DNA from: Thiodiazotropha sp040506195
GTDB lineage: Bacteria > Pseudomonadota > Gammaproteobacteria > Chromatiales > Chromatiaceae
DNA: 64,000 nt
Direction: 5' to 3'
Assembly: GCA_040506195.1 (NCBI GenBank)
Contig: JBEVXH010000001.1
Coordinates: forward strand, 620,001-684,000
Of the stretch, positions 33,365 to 43,744 are shown in pieces. The first letter of the stretch is position 1, and every line of letters starts with the position of its first letter. Both the position numbers and the translations under genes were made by a program. The notes under the pieces were generated by a model, which made no database searches, was not told the origin of the DNA, and worked only from the letters and a program-made list of their open reading frames with translations.

Positions 33365-36300
33365 AATCTGCTTTCCGCCAGGACCTCGTTGATATTATCC
33401 AGCAATTCACTCTCCTGGTATGGCTTACCAAGGCAACGTTTTACACCCAAATCCATGGCGCGCTGCCGATGCTTATCACCCACCCGGGATGAGATCATAA
33501 TGATCGGTAAACCATAGTAGTCGACGGAGTTATTGATATGCCGTGCCAGTTCGAATCCGTCCATTCGCGGCATCTCGATATCAAGCAACATGATATCTGG
33601 CACCTGTTCCTGCAACAGTGCAACTGCTTCGACCCCGTCTTTAGCCGTGACAACTTCCATATCGTGGCGTTCCAGCAAGCGGCTGGTGACTTTGCGCACG
33701 GTAATGGAATCATCCACCACCATAACCCGTAACTGATCCTCTGCCCGCTTTTTCGGTGCCTCCTTGATTATGCTGAGCGGGGAAGCGGCATGAGTGGCAT
33801 CCATACGCACAAGGGCGGCAAGATCGAGTATCAATGCCACCCTTCCATCGGCAAGAATAGTGCCGCCGGTAATCCAACGCACACTACCAACCTGCTTACC
33901 AAGTGACTTCACCACAACCTGCCTGCTGCCAAGCAGTTCATCGACCTGCAATGCAGCCTGATGTTCACCTGTCTGCAACAACAACAGGGGCAGCCAGCGC
34001 GTCGCTTCCGGTATCTCGTGCTGCCCGACTCCCATCATACGACCGAGATAACTGACCTTGTAGTTCTTACCACCGTAGCTAAACCCTTCACGCCCCCCCT
34101 CATAACAGGCCATCAGCTCTTGACGGCGAATCCTCACGACGCCTGATATACTGCCATGGGGAATCGCATAGATCTCTTCTCCCGTGCGAACCAACAGGGC
34201 ATCGGAGATTGCAAGGGTCAGTGGCAATCTAATGATAAAACTGGTGCCACGACCGGGTTGTGAATCGATCTCCAAAGACCCGCCCAGCTGCTTGACTTCA
34301 CTGGTTACCACATCGAGACCAACGCCTCGTCCTGATATCTGAGTAACCTCTTTTGCAGTACTGAATCCTGGCAACAACACGCACTGAATCAAGTCATCAT
34401 CACTGATCTCGGCATTGGCATCGATCATGCCCTGTTCCAGGGCACGTTTGCGGATCGCCTCGATATCCAATCCTCTCCCATCATCAGAGAGTGTGATGAG
34501 TACATCGGTCGCCTCGCGATCGAGATAGAGGGAAATTCTGCCCAGTTCCTGCTTACTTGCCTTCTGACGATCTTCAGGAAACTCGATACCATGGGAAACC
34601 GAGTTGCGCAGCAAATGCTCCAGTACCGGTACCATGCGGTTGAGGATGCTGCGATCCAATTCCCCTTCAACACCAAAACACTCAAGATTGGCCTTCTTGC
34701 CCAATTGACCGGCGGTCTGACGAACCAGGCGTTGCATCCTGGGTACAAGTTGAGCGAACGGCACCATGCGTGTGCGCAGCAACCCGTCCTGGAGATCAGT
34801 GGAGATACGCGACTGTTGCAACAGTAACGTATCCGTTTCACGTTGCAGGTCTCTCAGCGACTCATTGATATTCCCCAGGTCGTTGACTGTCTCCATCAAG
34901 GCCCTGGAGAGCTGTTGCATGGTAGAAAATCTGTCTAGTTCGAGCGGATCGAACTCGGTCCGATCACGGTCATCCTCATGTTCCCGTTCCCAACGGTAGA
35001 TGATCTGTGCCTCGGTTTCGATTTCCAGGTTTCTCAATTGATTATGCAGACGTGAAACTGTCTGCTCCAACTCTGACAGGTTGAACCCAAGCACGCTATT
35101 CTGTTGTTCGAGTCGCGCCCGGTAGATACTCACCTCACCCGCATGATTAACCAGGCGATCCATGAGATCCGCATTGACACGCACCTGTTCCTTGGTGGGC
35201 TTAAAGCTCTCCTCATCCTCTTTCTTATCCGGTTCAAGCAGCTTCGCAATCTCATCGTTGAACGGGAGTACTGTCGCCGACTCAATGACTTCTTCAGCCG
35301 CTTCCATCTCTTCGCTGCTTTCATCCTCCTGTACTTCCTGGATCGGCTCCACCAAGTCCGCATGTGAAGGCGTGGGTTCGCCGCCAAGCAGATTCTGCAG
35401 CTGATCGACCTCGCTATCAGAGGCAGGCACTTTACCGGATTTCGCGATTGTCTCGATTTGCTGGGCCAGATGATCGATGGCGTGTCTCATTGAATCAGTG
35501 ACCGTCTCGATCGGATCAATCTCTTTTTCAACAATGGCCGTCATCACCGATTCTATGGCATGACTCAGATTGCCAACCGGCATAATGCCAGCCAATCTCG
35601 CACTGCCTTTCAATGTGTGCAGATTGCGTTGTACACCATCGATGGCTGCATGGTCTTCAACATCTGCAAACCACTGTTGATAACTGTTTTCGATATGCTC
35701 AATGAATTCCTTCGCCTCTTCAATGAAGATCTGCACCAACTCATCATCTTCACCGACATCAAGCAGTACTTCATCATGCGCAAGCATGAATGATTCATCT
35801 GTCAGATTGCTTGCTTCCTCGTTGACACCATCAAGATTGAAGCTCTCGAAAGGTATCACCAAATCTTCATCGCCATGGGCCGATTCAGCAACTGCATCAG
35901 CACCCCTCTCAGACTCTTCCAACTCTTCCTCAAGGTTCGGATCTATGAGCTCTTCAATGGAATCCTCTTCCAGAGACGCATTATCGATGATCTCCTGGAT
36001 CCGCTCGACCATCGGATCAGCTTGATGGACCTTACCGGTATTGGCGACATCATCTGTTTGAGTGGCAATCAAATCCAGTGCCTGGCGTACAACAGCAAAC
36101 ACTCTATCTGATATGTCTACCTGCCCCCTGATTACTCCGTTCAGCAAGGACTCCATGGCATGACTCAAATCACCCACAGGCTCGATACCGGCAAGACGCG
36201 AACTTCCCTTGATGGTATGCAACGCCCGCTGCATTCCATCCAGGCCTGTATGGTCTGCCCGGTTCTCACACCACTGGTTATAATTGTCCTCCAGGGTTTC

Positions 36301-39300
36301 CATCAATTCCCGTGATTCCTCAATGAAGATCTCAACCAGCTCCGGATCCTCGCTCACCTCGAACAGTTCGCCGTCATGCAGAAAGCTCATTGGCTCGTCA
36401 TAGTATGAGGTGGTATCCATCGCTTCTGTCTGCGGAGGTTCCAAACCCGACTCTTCTGCCTTTCGCAACTCTTCTTCAAGGGCGTCATCATCGATTTCAG
36501 CGAGGTCCAGCTCCCCACCAAGCACGTTGTCCTCGGGCAGTGGCAGCTCCTCCTCAACGGCCTCATCCTCGACATCGATTAGCTGGAGTTCCTCTTCAAG
36601 ATCGTCATCCTCAACCTCGACCAGCTGCAGATCCCCTTCAATAGTCTCATCCTCGACTTCAACCTGATCTACCTCATTCAGCCCGGCACTTGAGAGAGGT
36701 GCCTCCAGGCTGGACAGCAGTTGAGATGAGATACGTACATTTCCGCCCGATTCGGCATCATCGATTTGTGTCGCCAGGACATCCAGAGCCTGGCGAACCA
36801 TATTCTGTAGAGAGGCATCCGGTTTAATCTCTTCGCGAGACATGCGTTCGAAAAGGTTTTCCAGACCATGGCTCAGATCCCCTATCGGGTTGATTCCTGC
36901 CAACCTGGAACTCCCCTTGAGGGTATGCAGGGAGCGTTTGAAATCGTCTACGACCGCAGTGTCCAGAGGAGACTCAGTCCATCTGTTGTAGTGTCGTTCG
37001 AGATTGTCCAACAGCTCCCGTCCCTCTTCGACAAAGATCTCAACCAGCTCATCATCTCCCTCAATCTCAAACAGCTCCTCATCGAGCTGGTAGCCGGCCA
37101 GATCTATCAGGTTCGATTCAATCGCATCCTGAGTTGGAATATCGGCTGTCCCGGGCAGATCAATCTTCACCTCGCCAGGTGGCGAATCTTCATCCGCAGG
37201 GAATGGTATGATGGCGTCATCCGTGATCGGTTCAACAGGTTCCTCGATTTCCGATTCTGACGTCAGCTCCCCTACAACCGTCTCCCCAGCTTCCTCAACA
37301 GATTGATCAACTTCAGACACTGGCTCCAGATCGTCAGTTTTTGAACGGACCTCTTCCTGTTCAGACCGTGATTCGACGGTTACCCGCTCCTCAACCTCAA
37401 TTTGTGCACGCGCACTGCGCAAACCGTTAAGGTAGGTGTCAATATGAGGTTCGGGCAGACTTTCTTCAGGTAACCACTCGAGCAGCTTCCTAATGTAACC
37501 AACACTGCCACCGAACAGTTCAAGGATCTCCTCATCAACAACCATTTGCTGCTCATGCAATGCCCTGGCATAGTCCTCCATCGCATCGCTGAGCATGGCG
37601 ATTGGTGAGATACCCGCCATATGGGCACTACCGTGCAGGGTATGGCAAGCACGCACCACCTCTTCCGGTATCAGTATCTCCGTCTTCGCTTTTCTGGCCC
37701 CTTCGATGAACTGCTCGATCTCCAGTATATGTTCCTCGGACTCTTCACCGAAGACATCAAGCAACTCCGAATCTATCTCGATCTCTAAATCTGAATCGGT
37801 GAATTCCTCAAGCAACCCCTGTTCGGCCGCCTGTTCCGAGAATATTTCTTCGGCATCTATTGTGGTATCTGTCCCTGAGACTGCAGCTTCAGCACTTGGT
37901 TCATGGTCCTGGTCGGAGACTTCAGATCGATCAGTGTCAACTTCCAGACTCGACAGTTCATCGAGAAAGGTATCAAATTCCTGCTTTGATTCTGTTTCTC
38001 CTGCATCTGTCGCTTCTTCGTACTCTTCTTCAATCTCACCCACCGGTACGGCAGTTTCACTCAAGACATCCTCAGAAACTTCAGATGGCTGGGTATCTAT
38101 TTCGAGTAGCTCTTCCTCTGCCGGCTTTACGTCAAAGCTTTCCATTTGCTCCGGATTGGCGACAGGCATGGGCTTGCCATCAGCCAACGCATAGGCTTGG
38201 CGTTGGATAAGATCGACATCCAGATCCGGATATACACCCTTTTCCTGGCAACTGATCAACTCCGGCAGTGAATCGGTGACTCGGTTCAATAGATCCATCA
38301 TGTCGGGGTTGACCTTGATGGTCTCGTCGATCAGGCGGTTCAACATGTTTTCAACCGCCCAGGCCAACTCACCGATCACTTTCGCGCCAACCAGGCGTCC
38401 GCTTCCCTTCAACGTATGAAACGAACGCCGGAATGTTGCCAGCGCCTCTCTGTCATTCTGATCTCGTTGCCACCGCGGAAGATGTTGCTGGATTACCTCC
38501 AGCTCTTCCCGCGCCTCTTCCGTGAAGATTTCAAGGATCTCAGGATCGATGTCCTCCAACACGGGCTTATCAACAGATGCGATTTCGGGTTCCTGCTCGA
38601 TTTCAAGCTCTGGTTCCTGAGTTTCAGCCTCTTGTGCAGGCGCCGAGTCCATGGACTCTTCAGAGATGATTTCCAGCTCAGGCTGCGGCTGCTCTATCTG
38701 CAGGCTACTGGCACTCAGTTCCAGATCAGAGATCTCTTCCTCATCGAGCTCAAAGCCCTCTGTTTGATCGGCCGACTCTTCGAGTTTGATGTTTTCGGAC
38801 GGTTCGGTATAGGTCGTGATCTCGACACCGCCCAGATTCTGCAGATCATTCAATGCAGACTGGGCGATTGCCAGTATCTCCTGACGATCACCGGCCCCAT
38901 CCACCAGTGTCTCCAGATAATACTCGATACTACTGACCACATCCGCAAGGGAGTTGAGTTGTTGACGGACAGGTATGTGTTCATCATCGATCAGGTAGGA
39001 TTGTACAAACTCTCCCGTGTGATACATCAGTTCAGCGGCATCACGCAGGTTGAGCATGTTCAACGCCCCCTGAACCCGCTTGAAACTCTCATAGACATTA
39101 TCTAGAACCGAGCTGTTATCCGTGGCCTCGGTAAAGCTGATGATCGCCTCCTTAGACTTGGCAATCTCTACTTTCGCCTCCCTGACCGTCTGTTTGATCA
39201 GATTCTGGTATTCACCTTCCGGAAGACTCTGCACCAGATCGGCATCAGTCGACCCATCCCCTTTTACAGGTTGAAAGGTATGCAGGGTACTGAGCGAGGA

Positions 39301-40503
39301 TTCCACATACAAAATGTCTCCAGCCATCTCCATGAGTTCGAACTCTTCAGGCAGTACTTCCTGCTCAACGAAATTCTTTACCTTGTCGGCTTGCCGATTG
39401 AGTCTCGATCGCAATGCACCCTGGCCGATCATGCCAAGTGTATCCGCCAGTTTCCGAATGGGGGCCTCCAGATGACCCAGCATTTCCATATCAGGCTTTT
39501 CATCCCTCATGAACAGATCGAGAATATCTTTGATGCGGGTCAGTTCACTGCCAACCGCATCCTTGATCGACTCAGCCAATTCAGCGTTGGAGCCGGTCAA
39601 GCCCAACCTGCCCTCGGTCAGTTCAGCCTCACTGGGCATGACGGAATCGAGGTTATAGGCATCCTTGATCTCTTTGATCAGGCTATTGTCGGATTCCGCC
39701 CGGGCAATATAATAGAGCAGGTTCTTCAAGAGTGCTTCCGGCGGTGTCTCGACCAGCGCCTGCTCACCCAAGTCGATAATCGTCTTTATCTTGCGATCGA
39801 GACGGCTGAACAACTGCTTAACAGCAATTCCCGGGGCAATCGATCCCTCGATCAGACCGTACATCAGACCTTCGGCAATCCAGAACAGATGGTGTACCGG
39901 CTCTGTACCCGCATGTTGATGAAGAGTGGCGAAAACATCCCGCAACAGCGGCCAGCCGTGAATGGTATCCCGTTTGCGATACCAACTGAGCAGGCCTAAA
40001 TGGTATTTCTGCCTGATCTGGCGGGCGTACATCGGCAACTCAGCATTTGCTTCACCCGTTGCCCGAGCCGTGTCGATTTCAGGCTTGAACAGTGCCGCTT
40101 CCGACAGCAGTGGAGCATCCCGCACCGCACGCAGATCATTCAGCAATGGCAGAATAATCATCGGAATATCGGCATCACCGCCCTGCAGCTTCTCCAGATA
40201 GTCCGGCAGTTGAATAAGTGCCAGCATCAAGGCTTCGGCCGCATCCTCCTCTTGTCTGACCGTACCCTCCGCCATGTCTCTGACAACCAGTTCCATCTCC
40301 TCGGTGAGCATACTGGGGCCATACACCTGAACCATCTGCAAGACACGGGCAATCTGATGCAGATGATCACCACATACAGCGAGCGAACTGCCGTCTCCGG
40401 GCTGCTCCACATAGGCCTCAAGGGCCTGCCGGGCATGGCGAATGGAGATGTCCAACTCATCCTTTACCCAATTCAGAGCGCCAAATTCTTGCGCATTACT
40501 CAT
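33361..40503 (-). CDS. chpA: Pil-Chp hybrid histidine kinase ChpA, 2380 residues
   Basis: The central kinase of type IV pilus chemotaxis. The N-terminal 690 residues are the FimL-like region. Five canonical Hpt domains follow, with phospho-acceptor His at about 696, 954, 1193, 1429 and 1629 (HTLKGSGRL, HTLHGSAHM, HTLKGSSRL, HTIKGSSRL, HTLKGSARL). Next come a dimerisation region, a CheA-type ATPase domain (LLRNSVSHGIEFPEDR, GRGVGLDVV) around 1950-2090, a CheW domain to about 2215, and a C-terminal receiver (MLLDIEMPRMDG). Acidic linkers separate the Hpt units. One, at 36466-36670, is built of about five 14-residue repeats. The start MSNAQEF has GGAG 10 nt upstream. Pseudomonas ChpA is similar, with eight phosphotransfer-type domains. 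Confidence 0.95.
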   Translation of the reverse strand: MSNAQEFGALNWVKDELDISIRHARQALEAYVEQPGDGSSLAVCGDHLHQIARVLQMVQVYGPSMLTEEMELVVRDMAEGTVRQEEDAAEALMLALIQLPDYLEKLQGGDADIPMIILPLLNDLRAVRDAPLLSEAALFKPEIDTARATGEANAELPMYARQIRQKYHLGLLSWYRKRDTIHGWPLLRDVFATLHQHAGTEPVHHLFWIAEGLMYGLIEGSIAPGIAVKQLFSRLDRKIKTIIDLGEQALVETPPEALLKNLLYYIARAESDNSLIKEIKDAYNLDSVMPSEAELTEGRLGLTGSNAELAESIKDAVGSELTRIKDILDLFMRDEKPDMEMLGHLEAPIRKLADTLGMIGQGALRSRLNRQADKVKNFVEQEVLPEEFELMEMAGDILYVESSLSTLHTFQPVKGDGSTDADLVQSLPEGEYQNLIKQTVREAKVEIAKSKEAIISFTEATDNSSVLDNVYESFKRVQGALNMLNLRDAAELMYHTGEFVQSYLIDDEHIPVRQQLNSLADVVSSIEYYLETLVDGAGDRQEILAIAQSALNDLQNLGGVEITTYTEPSENIKLEESADQTEGFELDEEEISDLELSASSLQIEQPQPELEIISEESMDSAPAQEAETQEPELEIEQEPEIASVDKPVLEDIDPEILEIFTEEAREELEVIQQHLPRWQRDQNDREALATFRRSFHTLKGSGRLVGAKVIGELAWAVENMLNRLIDETIKVNPDMMDLLNRVTDSLPELISCQEKGVYPDLDVDLIQRQAYALADGKPMPVANPEQMESFDVKPAEEELLEIDTQPSEVSEDVLSETAVPVGEIEEEYEEATDAGETESKQEFDTFLDELSSLEVDTDRSEVSDQDHEPSAEAAVSGTDTTIDAEEIFSEQAAEQGLLEEFTDSDLEIEIDSELLDVFGEESEEHILEIEQFIEGARKAKTEILIPEEVVRACHTLHGSAHMAGISPIAMLSDAMEDYARALHEQQMVVDEEILELFGGSVGYIRKLLEWLPEESLPEPHIDTYLNGLRSARAQIEVEERVTVESRSEQEEVRSKTDDLEPVSEVDQSVEEAGETVVGELTSESEIEEPVEPITDDAIIPFPADEDSPPGEVKIDLPGTADIPTQDAIESNLIDLAGYQLDEELFEIEGDDELVEIFVEEGRELLDNLERHYNRWTESPLDTAVVDDFKRSLHTLKGSSRLAGINPIGDLSHGLENLFERMSREEIKPDASLQNMVRQALDVLATQIDDAESGGNVRISSQLLSSLEAPLSSAGLNEVDQVEVEDETIEGDLQLVEVEDDDLEEELQLIDVEDEAVEEELPLPEDNVLGGELDLAEIDDDALEEELRKAEESGLEPPQTEAMDTTSYYDEPMSFLHDGELFEVSEDPELVEIFIEESRELMETLEDNYNQWCENRADHTGLDGMQRALHTIKGSSRLAGIEPVGDLSHAMESLLNGVIRGQVDISDRVFAVVRQALDLIATQTDDVANTGKVHQADPMVERIQEIIDNASLEEDSIEELIDPNLEEELEESERGADAVAESAHGDEDLVIPFESFNLDGVNEEASNLTDESFMLAHDEVLLDVGEDDELVQIFIEEAKEFIEHIENSYQQWFADVEDHAAIDGVQRNLHTLKGSARLAGIMPVGNLSHAIESVMTAIVEKEIDPIETVTDSMRHAIDHLAQQIETIAKSGKVPASDSEVDQLQNLLGGEPTPSHADLVEPIQEVQEDESSEEMEAAEEVIESATVLPFNDEIAKLLEPDKKEDEESFKPTKEQVRVNADLMDRLVNHAGEVSIYRARLEQQNSVLGFNLSELEQTVSRLHNQLRNLEIETEAQIIYRWEREHEDDRDRTEFDPLELDRFSTMQQLSRALMETVNDLGNINESLRDLQRETDTLLLQQSRISTDLQDGLLRTRMVPFAQLVPRMQRLVRQTAGQLGKKANLECFGVEGELDRSILNRMVPVLEHLLRNSVSHGIEFPEDRQKASKQELGRISLYLDREATDVLITLSDDGRGLDIEAIRKRALEQGMIDANAEISDDDLIQCVLLPGFSTAKEVTQISGRGVGLDVVTSEVKQLGGSLEIDSQPGRGTSFIIRLPLTLAISDALLVRTGEEIYAIPHGSISGVVRIRRQELMACYEGGREGFSYGGKNYKVSYLGRMMGVGQHEIPEATRWLPLLLLQTGEHQAALQVDELLGSRQVVVKSLGKQVGSVRWITGGTILADGRVALILDLAALVRMDATHAASPLSIIKEAPKKRAEDQLRVMVVDDSITVRKVTSRLLERHDMEVVTAKDGVEAVALLQEQVPDIMLLDIEMPRMDGFELARHINNSVDYYGLPIIMISSRVGDKHRQRAMDLGVKRCLGKPYQESELLDNINEVLAESRL

Positions 40504-40586
40504 GTTGGCGCACTCCAATCAGGATGGTTGTTGGGATGACCATGGCAACTCGCATCTGTATTCGCATCAATCGAAGATCTCGGCCA

Positions 40587-42626
40587 CTAAGAAGGCAACC
40601 GGAAACCAGCAACGGATTTCTGCAGCTGATCCGAAAGATCCGCCAACATGCCAATCGAGTTAGCCGTTTGATGCGTGCCTTCCGAAGTCTGATTGGTGAT
40701 CTCCTGAATAACACTCATCGTATCCTTGACAGTCACCGACTGACTTGACTGATCCTGTGCTGATGATGCGATCTTACCCGTCAGGTCAGCGATGTATTGG
40801 GATACGCTCTCAATCTCCTTCAATGCCTCACCGGCATCCTCGGCCAGAGTCGCTCCCTTGACCACACCTGAGGTGCTCGCCTCCATAGAGGTGACTGCCT
40901 CGTTGGTATCTGCCTGAATGGTCTTAACCAGTGCTTCAATCTGTTTGGTGGCATTGATTGAACGTTCAGCAAGACGTTGCACCTCGTCCGCAACCACCGC
41001 AAAGCCGCGACCCGCTTCACCGGCCATGGCCGCCTGCATGGCTGCATTCAATGCCAGGATGTTGGTCTGATCCGCAATATCATCGATCAGTTCGACGATA
41101 TCACCGATCTCTTGCGAACTTTCACCCAGGCGCTTGATACGTTTCGAAGTCTCCTGGATCTGTTCACGAATATTATCCATACCCGAGATGGTTTTGCGTA
41201 CGGTACCAGCACCGGTACTCGCTATCTCCACCGAACGTTTCGCGACCTCCGCCGATTCGGTCGCATCCTGCGACATCTGATCGATAGCCTGGGTCATGGT
41301 CTTGATCGAATCATTCGCCTGAGTGATCTGCTCTGCCTGATGCTCACTCGCCTCGGCGAGATGCATAGCCGTGGCGCGACTCTCCTGGGTCGCGCCAGAG
41401 ACCTGCTCAGAGGTGCTGTTGATGGTTGTTACCAGTTCACGCAGCGCCTCGATCGCATAGTTGATGGAATCGGCAATCGCGCCGGTAATGTCTTCTGTTA
41501 CGCTTGCCGTCACGGTCAAGTCGCCATCCGCCAGATCACCCATTTCATCGAGTAGCTGGAGGATAGCTTTCTGATTTGCCTCATTCTGTTTCTTGCTTTC
41601 CTGCTCCCGACGCTGGGCGTCCATAATCAACTGCACGCCCAACAGCACCAGAAATAGCACCGCTGCAGCACCGAACACGGCGATCATTACGGGTCCCGCC
41701 TTTATGCCGAGAACGGAGAAACGACCCGGAGATTCGCCAAAGGCCGCGATCAGTTCTTCTGCTGCATTACTTACATTGTCGGATGAATTGTTGACCACGG
41801 AAGCCGCTTCAAGGGCAGGCAACACATCAGGAATATTACTGATGATCTCGGTGGTATTGTCGTTGATTGTGGCGAACAGCGTGGAGACATCCGTCAGTCT
41901 CTGCTTGGCGATCTTGTCATCGACCTTGGCGATATCCAACTCTTTGTCACCATTCAGCAATCCCTGCAGGATACGGCCGAAGAAATCGGCATCGCGGCTG
42001 AACTGGTCGATCGCCGCTGCGGTCTCCTGCCCACCTTCAAGCACCAGATTGACGTTTGAGTTGATGCGCTGAATCAACATCTCTTGCTCGGTGGCGATAT
42101 AGATCTGCCGTCTGGGGGCGTTACTGCTGATCAGAACCTCAACCAACTCTTCCGACAACTCCTGCAACTGGGGAACAAACTCGGATACGACGGCGGAGAA
42201 CTCATCGATCGCAAGAATATTCTCTTGCGCTTTCAGGATTTCATCGATATTTCCCTGTAATTCGAGCCACTTGTTCTCCAGATTCCGCACCTTAGGCATT
42301 ACCTCTATGGGCGAAGCCGGGAGCCCCTGGCTTTTTGTACCGTTCTTCAGCTCCCACATGATGTTGTCGAAGCGGTCACGACTCTTCTTCAGCGGCGCAA
42401 ACGACTGCAATTCACCGCGAGCGGCGGATATAGCATATTTTGCGATTCGCTGAGCCAGTACCTGCTGCTCGGCAGCACGGATCAGGTACTGCTCGTCGTA
42501 GGATTCACGCTGGGTCGTGTGCAAGAAGGTTACGAGTGCAAGGATTAGACTCACCAATACCAAAATGGCTAATATGGTGATGACCTTGTTGGAGGGCAAC
42601 GTACTACCCGCGCGTCTACCTTTCAT
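40587..42626 (-). CDS. pilJ: Pilus chemoreceptor PilJ
   Basis: 679 residues. TM1 is at about 16-36, followed by a long helical periplasmic domain with two PilJ repeats (residues 40-310). TM2 is at about 320-345, with HAMP and a cytoplasmic MCP hairpin whose tip reads DIADQTNILALNAAMQAAMA. It is the receptor that feeds ChpA through PilI in surface sensing and twitching. No C-terminal CheR-docking pentapeptide is visible. It lies between pilI and chpA, as in Pseudomonas, but without a pilK methyltransferase gene between them. Confidence 0.96.
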   Translation of the reverse strand: MKGRRAGSTLPSNKVITILAILVLVSLILALVTFLHTTQRESYDEQYLIRAAEQQVLAQRIAKYAISAARGELQSFAPLKKSRDRFDNIMWELKNGTKSQGLPASPIEVMPKVRNLENKWLELQGNIDEILKAQENILAIDEFSAVVSEFVPQLQELSEELVEVLISSNAPRRQIYIATEQEMLIQRINSNVNLVLEGGQETAAAIDQFSRDADFFGRILQGLLNGDKELDIAKVDDKIAKQRLTDVSTLFATINDNTTEIISNIPDVLPALEAASVVNNSSDNVSNAAEELIAAFGESPGRFSVLGIKAGPVMIAVFGAAAVLFLVLLGVQLIMDAQRREQESKKQNEANQKAILQLLDEMGDLADGDLTVTASVTEDITGAIADSINYAIEALRELVTTINSTSEQVSGATQESRATAMHLAEASEHQAEQITQANDSIKTMTQAIDQMSQDATESAEVAKRSVEIASTGAGTVRKTISGMDNIREQIQETSKRIKRLGESSQEIGDIVELIDDIADQTNILALNAAMQAAMAGEAGRGFAVVADEVQRLAERSINATKQIEALVKTIQADTNEAVTSMEASTSGVVKGATLAEDAGEALKEIESVSQYIADLTGKIASSAQDQSSQSVTVKDTMSVIQEITNQTSEGTHQTANSIGMLADLSDQLQKSVAGFRLPS

Positions 42627-42681
42627 TCTGAATTCTCCCGAAAGCTAAAGCCCATGTCCTCATCCGATGTTCACCATTGCA

Positions 42682-43254
42682 TCAGGTCGCGGCAATCTGA
42701 AAGCCCGGGTCTTCTGCTAGAGCCGAGAGACTGAAAACCGGCCATGTCATGCCATCCTGATCAAATTCGAATTGAACATATTTTGAAAATTTGTCGTTGA
42801 CGAACTGCGTCTTTCTCGCGGTCTCCCTGGCAAAGTGACGCATACCCACCATTTCCCCGACCAATACCCCGGTCAAACCGCTTCCCAGGGTAATCACAAG
42901 CACTCGACTGCGCCTTCCATGTCGGGTTTTCATGCCGATCAGATAGAGCTGCAGATCAACTACAGGAATCAATGTCCCACGGACGTTCGCCACTCCCATC
43001 ATCCAAGTCTTTGAACCTGGTACGGGTGTTAACGAAGTGGGGTGATTGAGGATCTCCTTGACGCCACTCAACGGCGCAACGAAACGATGCTCCCCCACAT
43101 AGAACATCACGCCCTCCCAATAGCTCTGAATCAGCTTCTGTTGCGGCAGACCATAGGCCCTGTCTCTACAACGCTGTTCCAGCTCCGCAAGGAGCCCTAC
43201 CACAGCCTGTGGTGTTTCTACAGAGGAGGAAGGCGCAAGGGTTGTATCAGACAT
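42682..43254 (-). CDS. pilI: CheW-like adaptor PilI
   Basis: 190 residues of a CheW fold: GVMFYVGEHRFVAPLSGVKE, GVANVRGTLIPVVDLQLYL and GVLVGEMVGMRHF. It bridges PilJ and ChpA. Its start overlaps the pilH stop by 8 bp, so translation is coupled. The first 40 residues are a Ser/Thr- and Gln-rich lead sequence like that of other PilI proteins. Confidence 0.93.
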   Translation of the reverse strand: MSDTTLAPSSSVETPQAVVGLLAELEQRCRDRAYGLPQQKLIQSYWEGVMFYVGEHRFVAPLSGVKEILNHPTSLTPVPGSKTWMMGVANVRGTLIPVVDLQLYLIGMKTRHGRRSRVLVITLGSGLTGVLVGEMVGMRHFARETARKTQFVNDKFSKYVQFEFDQDGMTWPVFSLSALAEDPGFQIAAT

Positions 43255-43684
43255 CGATCAAGGCCTTGATCTTATGCAGTAATTCTGCAGGAGCCACTGG
43301 TTTTACCAAGTATTCCGTGGCACCTTGGCGCATTCCCCAGTTTTTATCTGTCTGCTGCCCCTTGGTGGTGACCATAATGACAGGTATACTTGCCGTAGAC
43401 TCATCATTCTTCAGCTGTCTTGTGGCCTGGAATCCGTTCAAAACCGGCATCACTACATCCATGAGGATGATATCGGGCAGTTCCTGCTTGGCCACATCGA
43501 CGCCTTCTTGACCATCCTTTGCAACAAGTATTTGATATCCCTGCTTTTCCAGGATTTTCTTGAAGATATGTATTTCAGTGGGTGAATCATCGACCACCAG
43601 AACCCTGGCCTTTGACTGACTCGATACCGGCACATCGCTTTCGACGGATTGTTCGCGGCCCTTGCGAAATATATTTTTAATCAT
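43247..43684 (-). CDS. pilH: Response regulator PilH
   Basis: 145 residues: a basic lead peptide (MIKNIFRKGREQ) and one receiver domain. VVDDSP forms the acidic pocket, the phospho-acceptor Asp is in IILMDVVMPVLNGFQ, Thr in MVTTKG and Lys in VKPVAP. In the Pil-Chp system PilH balances pilus retraction and acts partly as a phosphate sink. It overlaps pilI by 8 bp and follows pilG by 60 bp. Confidence 0.93.
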   Translation of the reverse strand: MIKNIFRKGREQSVESDVPVSSQSKARVLVVDDSPTEIHIFKKILEKQGYQILVAKDGQEGVDVAKQELPDIILMDVVMPVLNGFQATRQLKNDESTASIPVIMVTTKGQQTDKNWGMRQGATEYLVKPVAPAELLHKIKALIDV

Positions 43685-43744
43685 CGTCTTTCTCTACCCG
43701 GTGGTTTTCTGCCTTATCGGCTGATGTCAGAATGTCTTTAAAAC

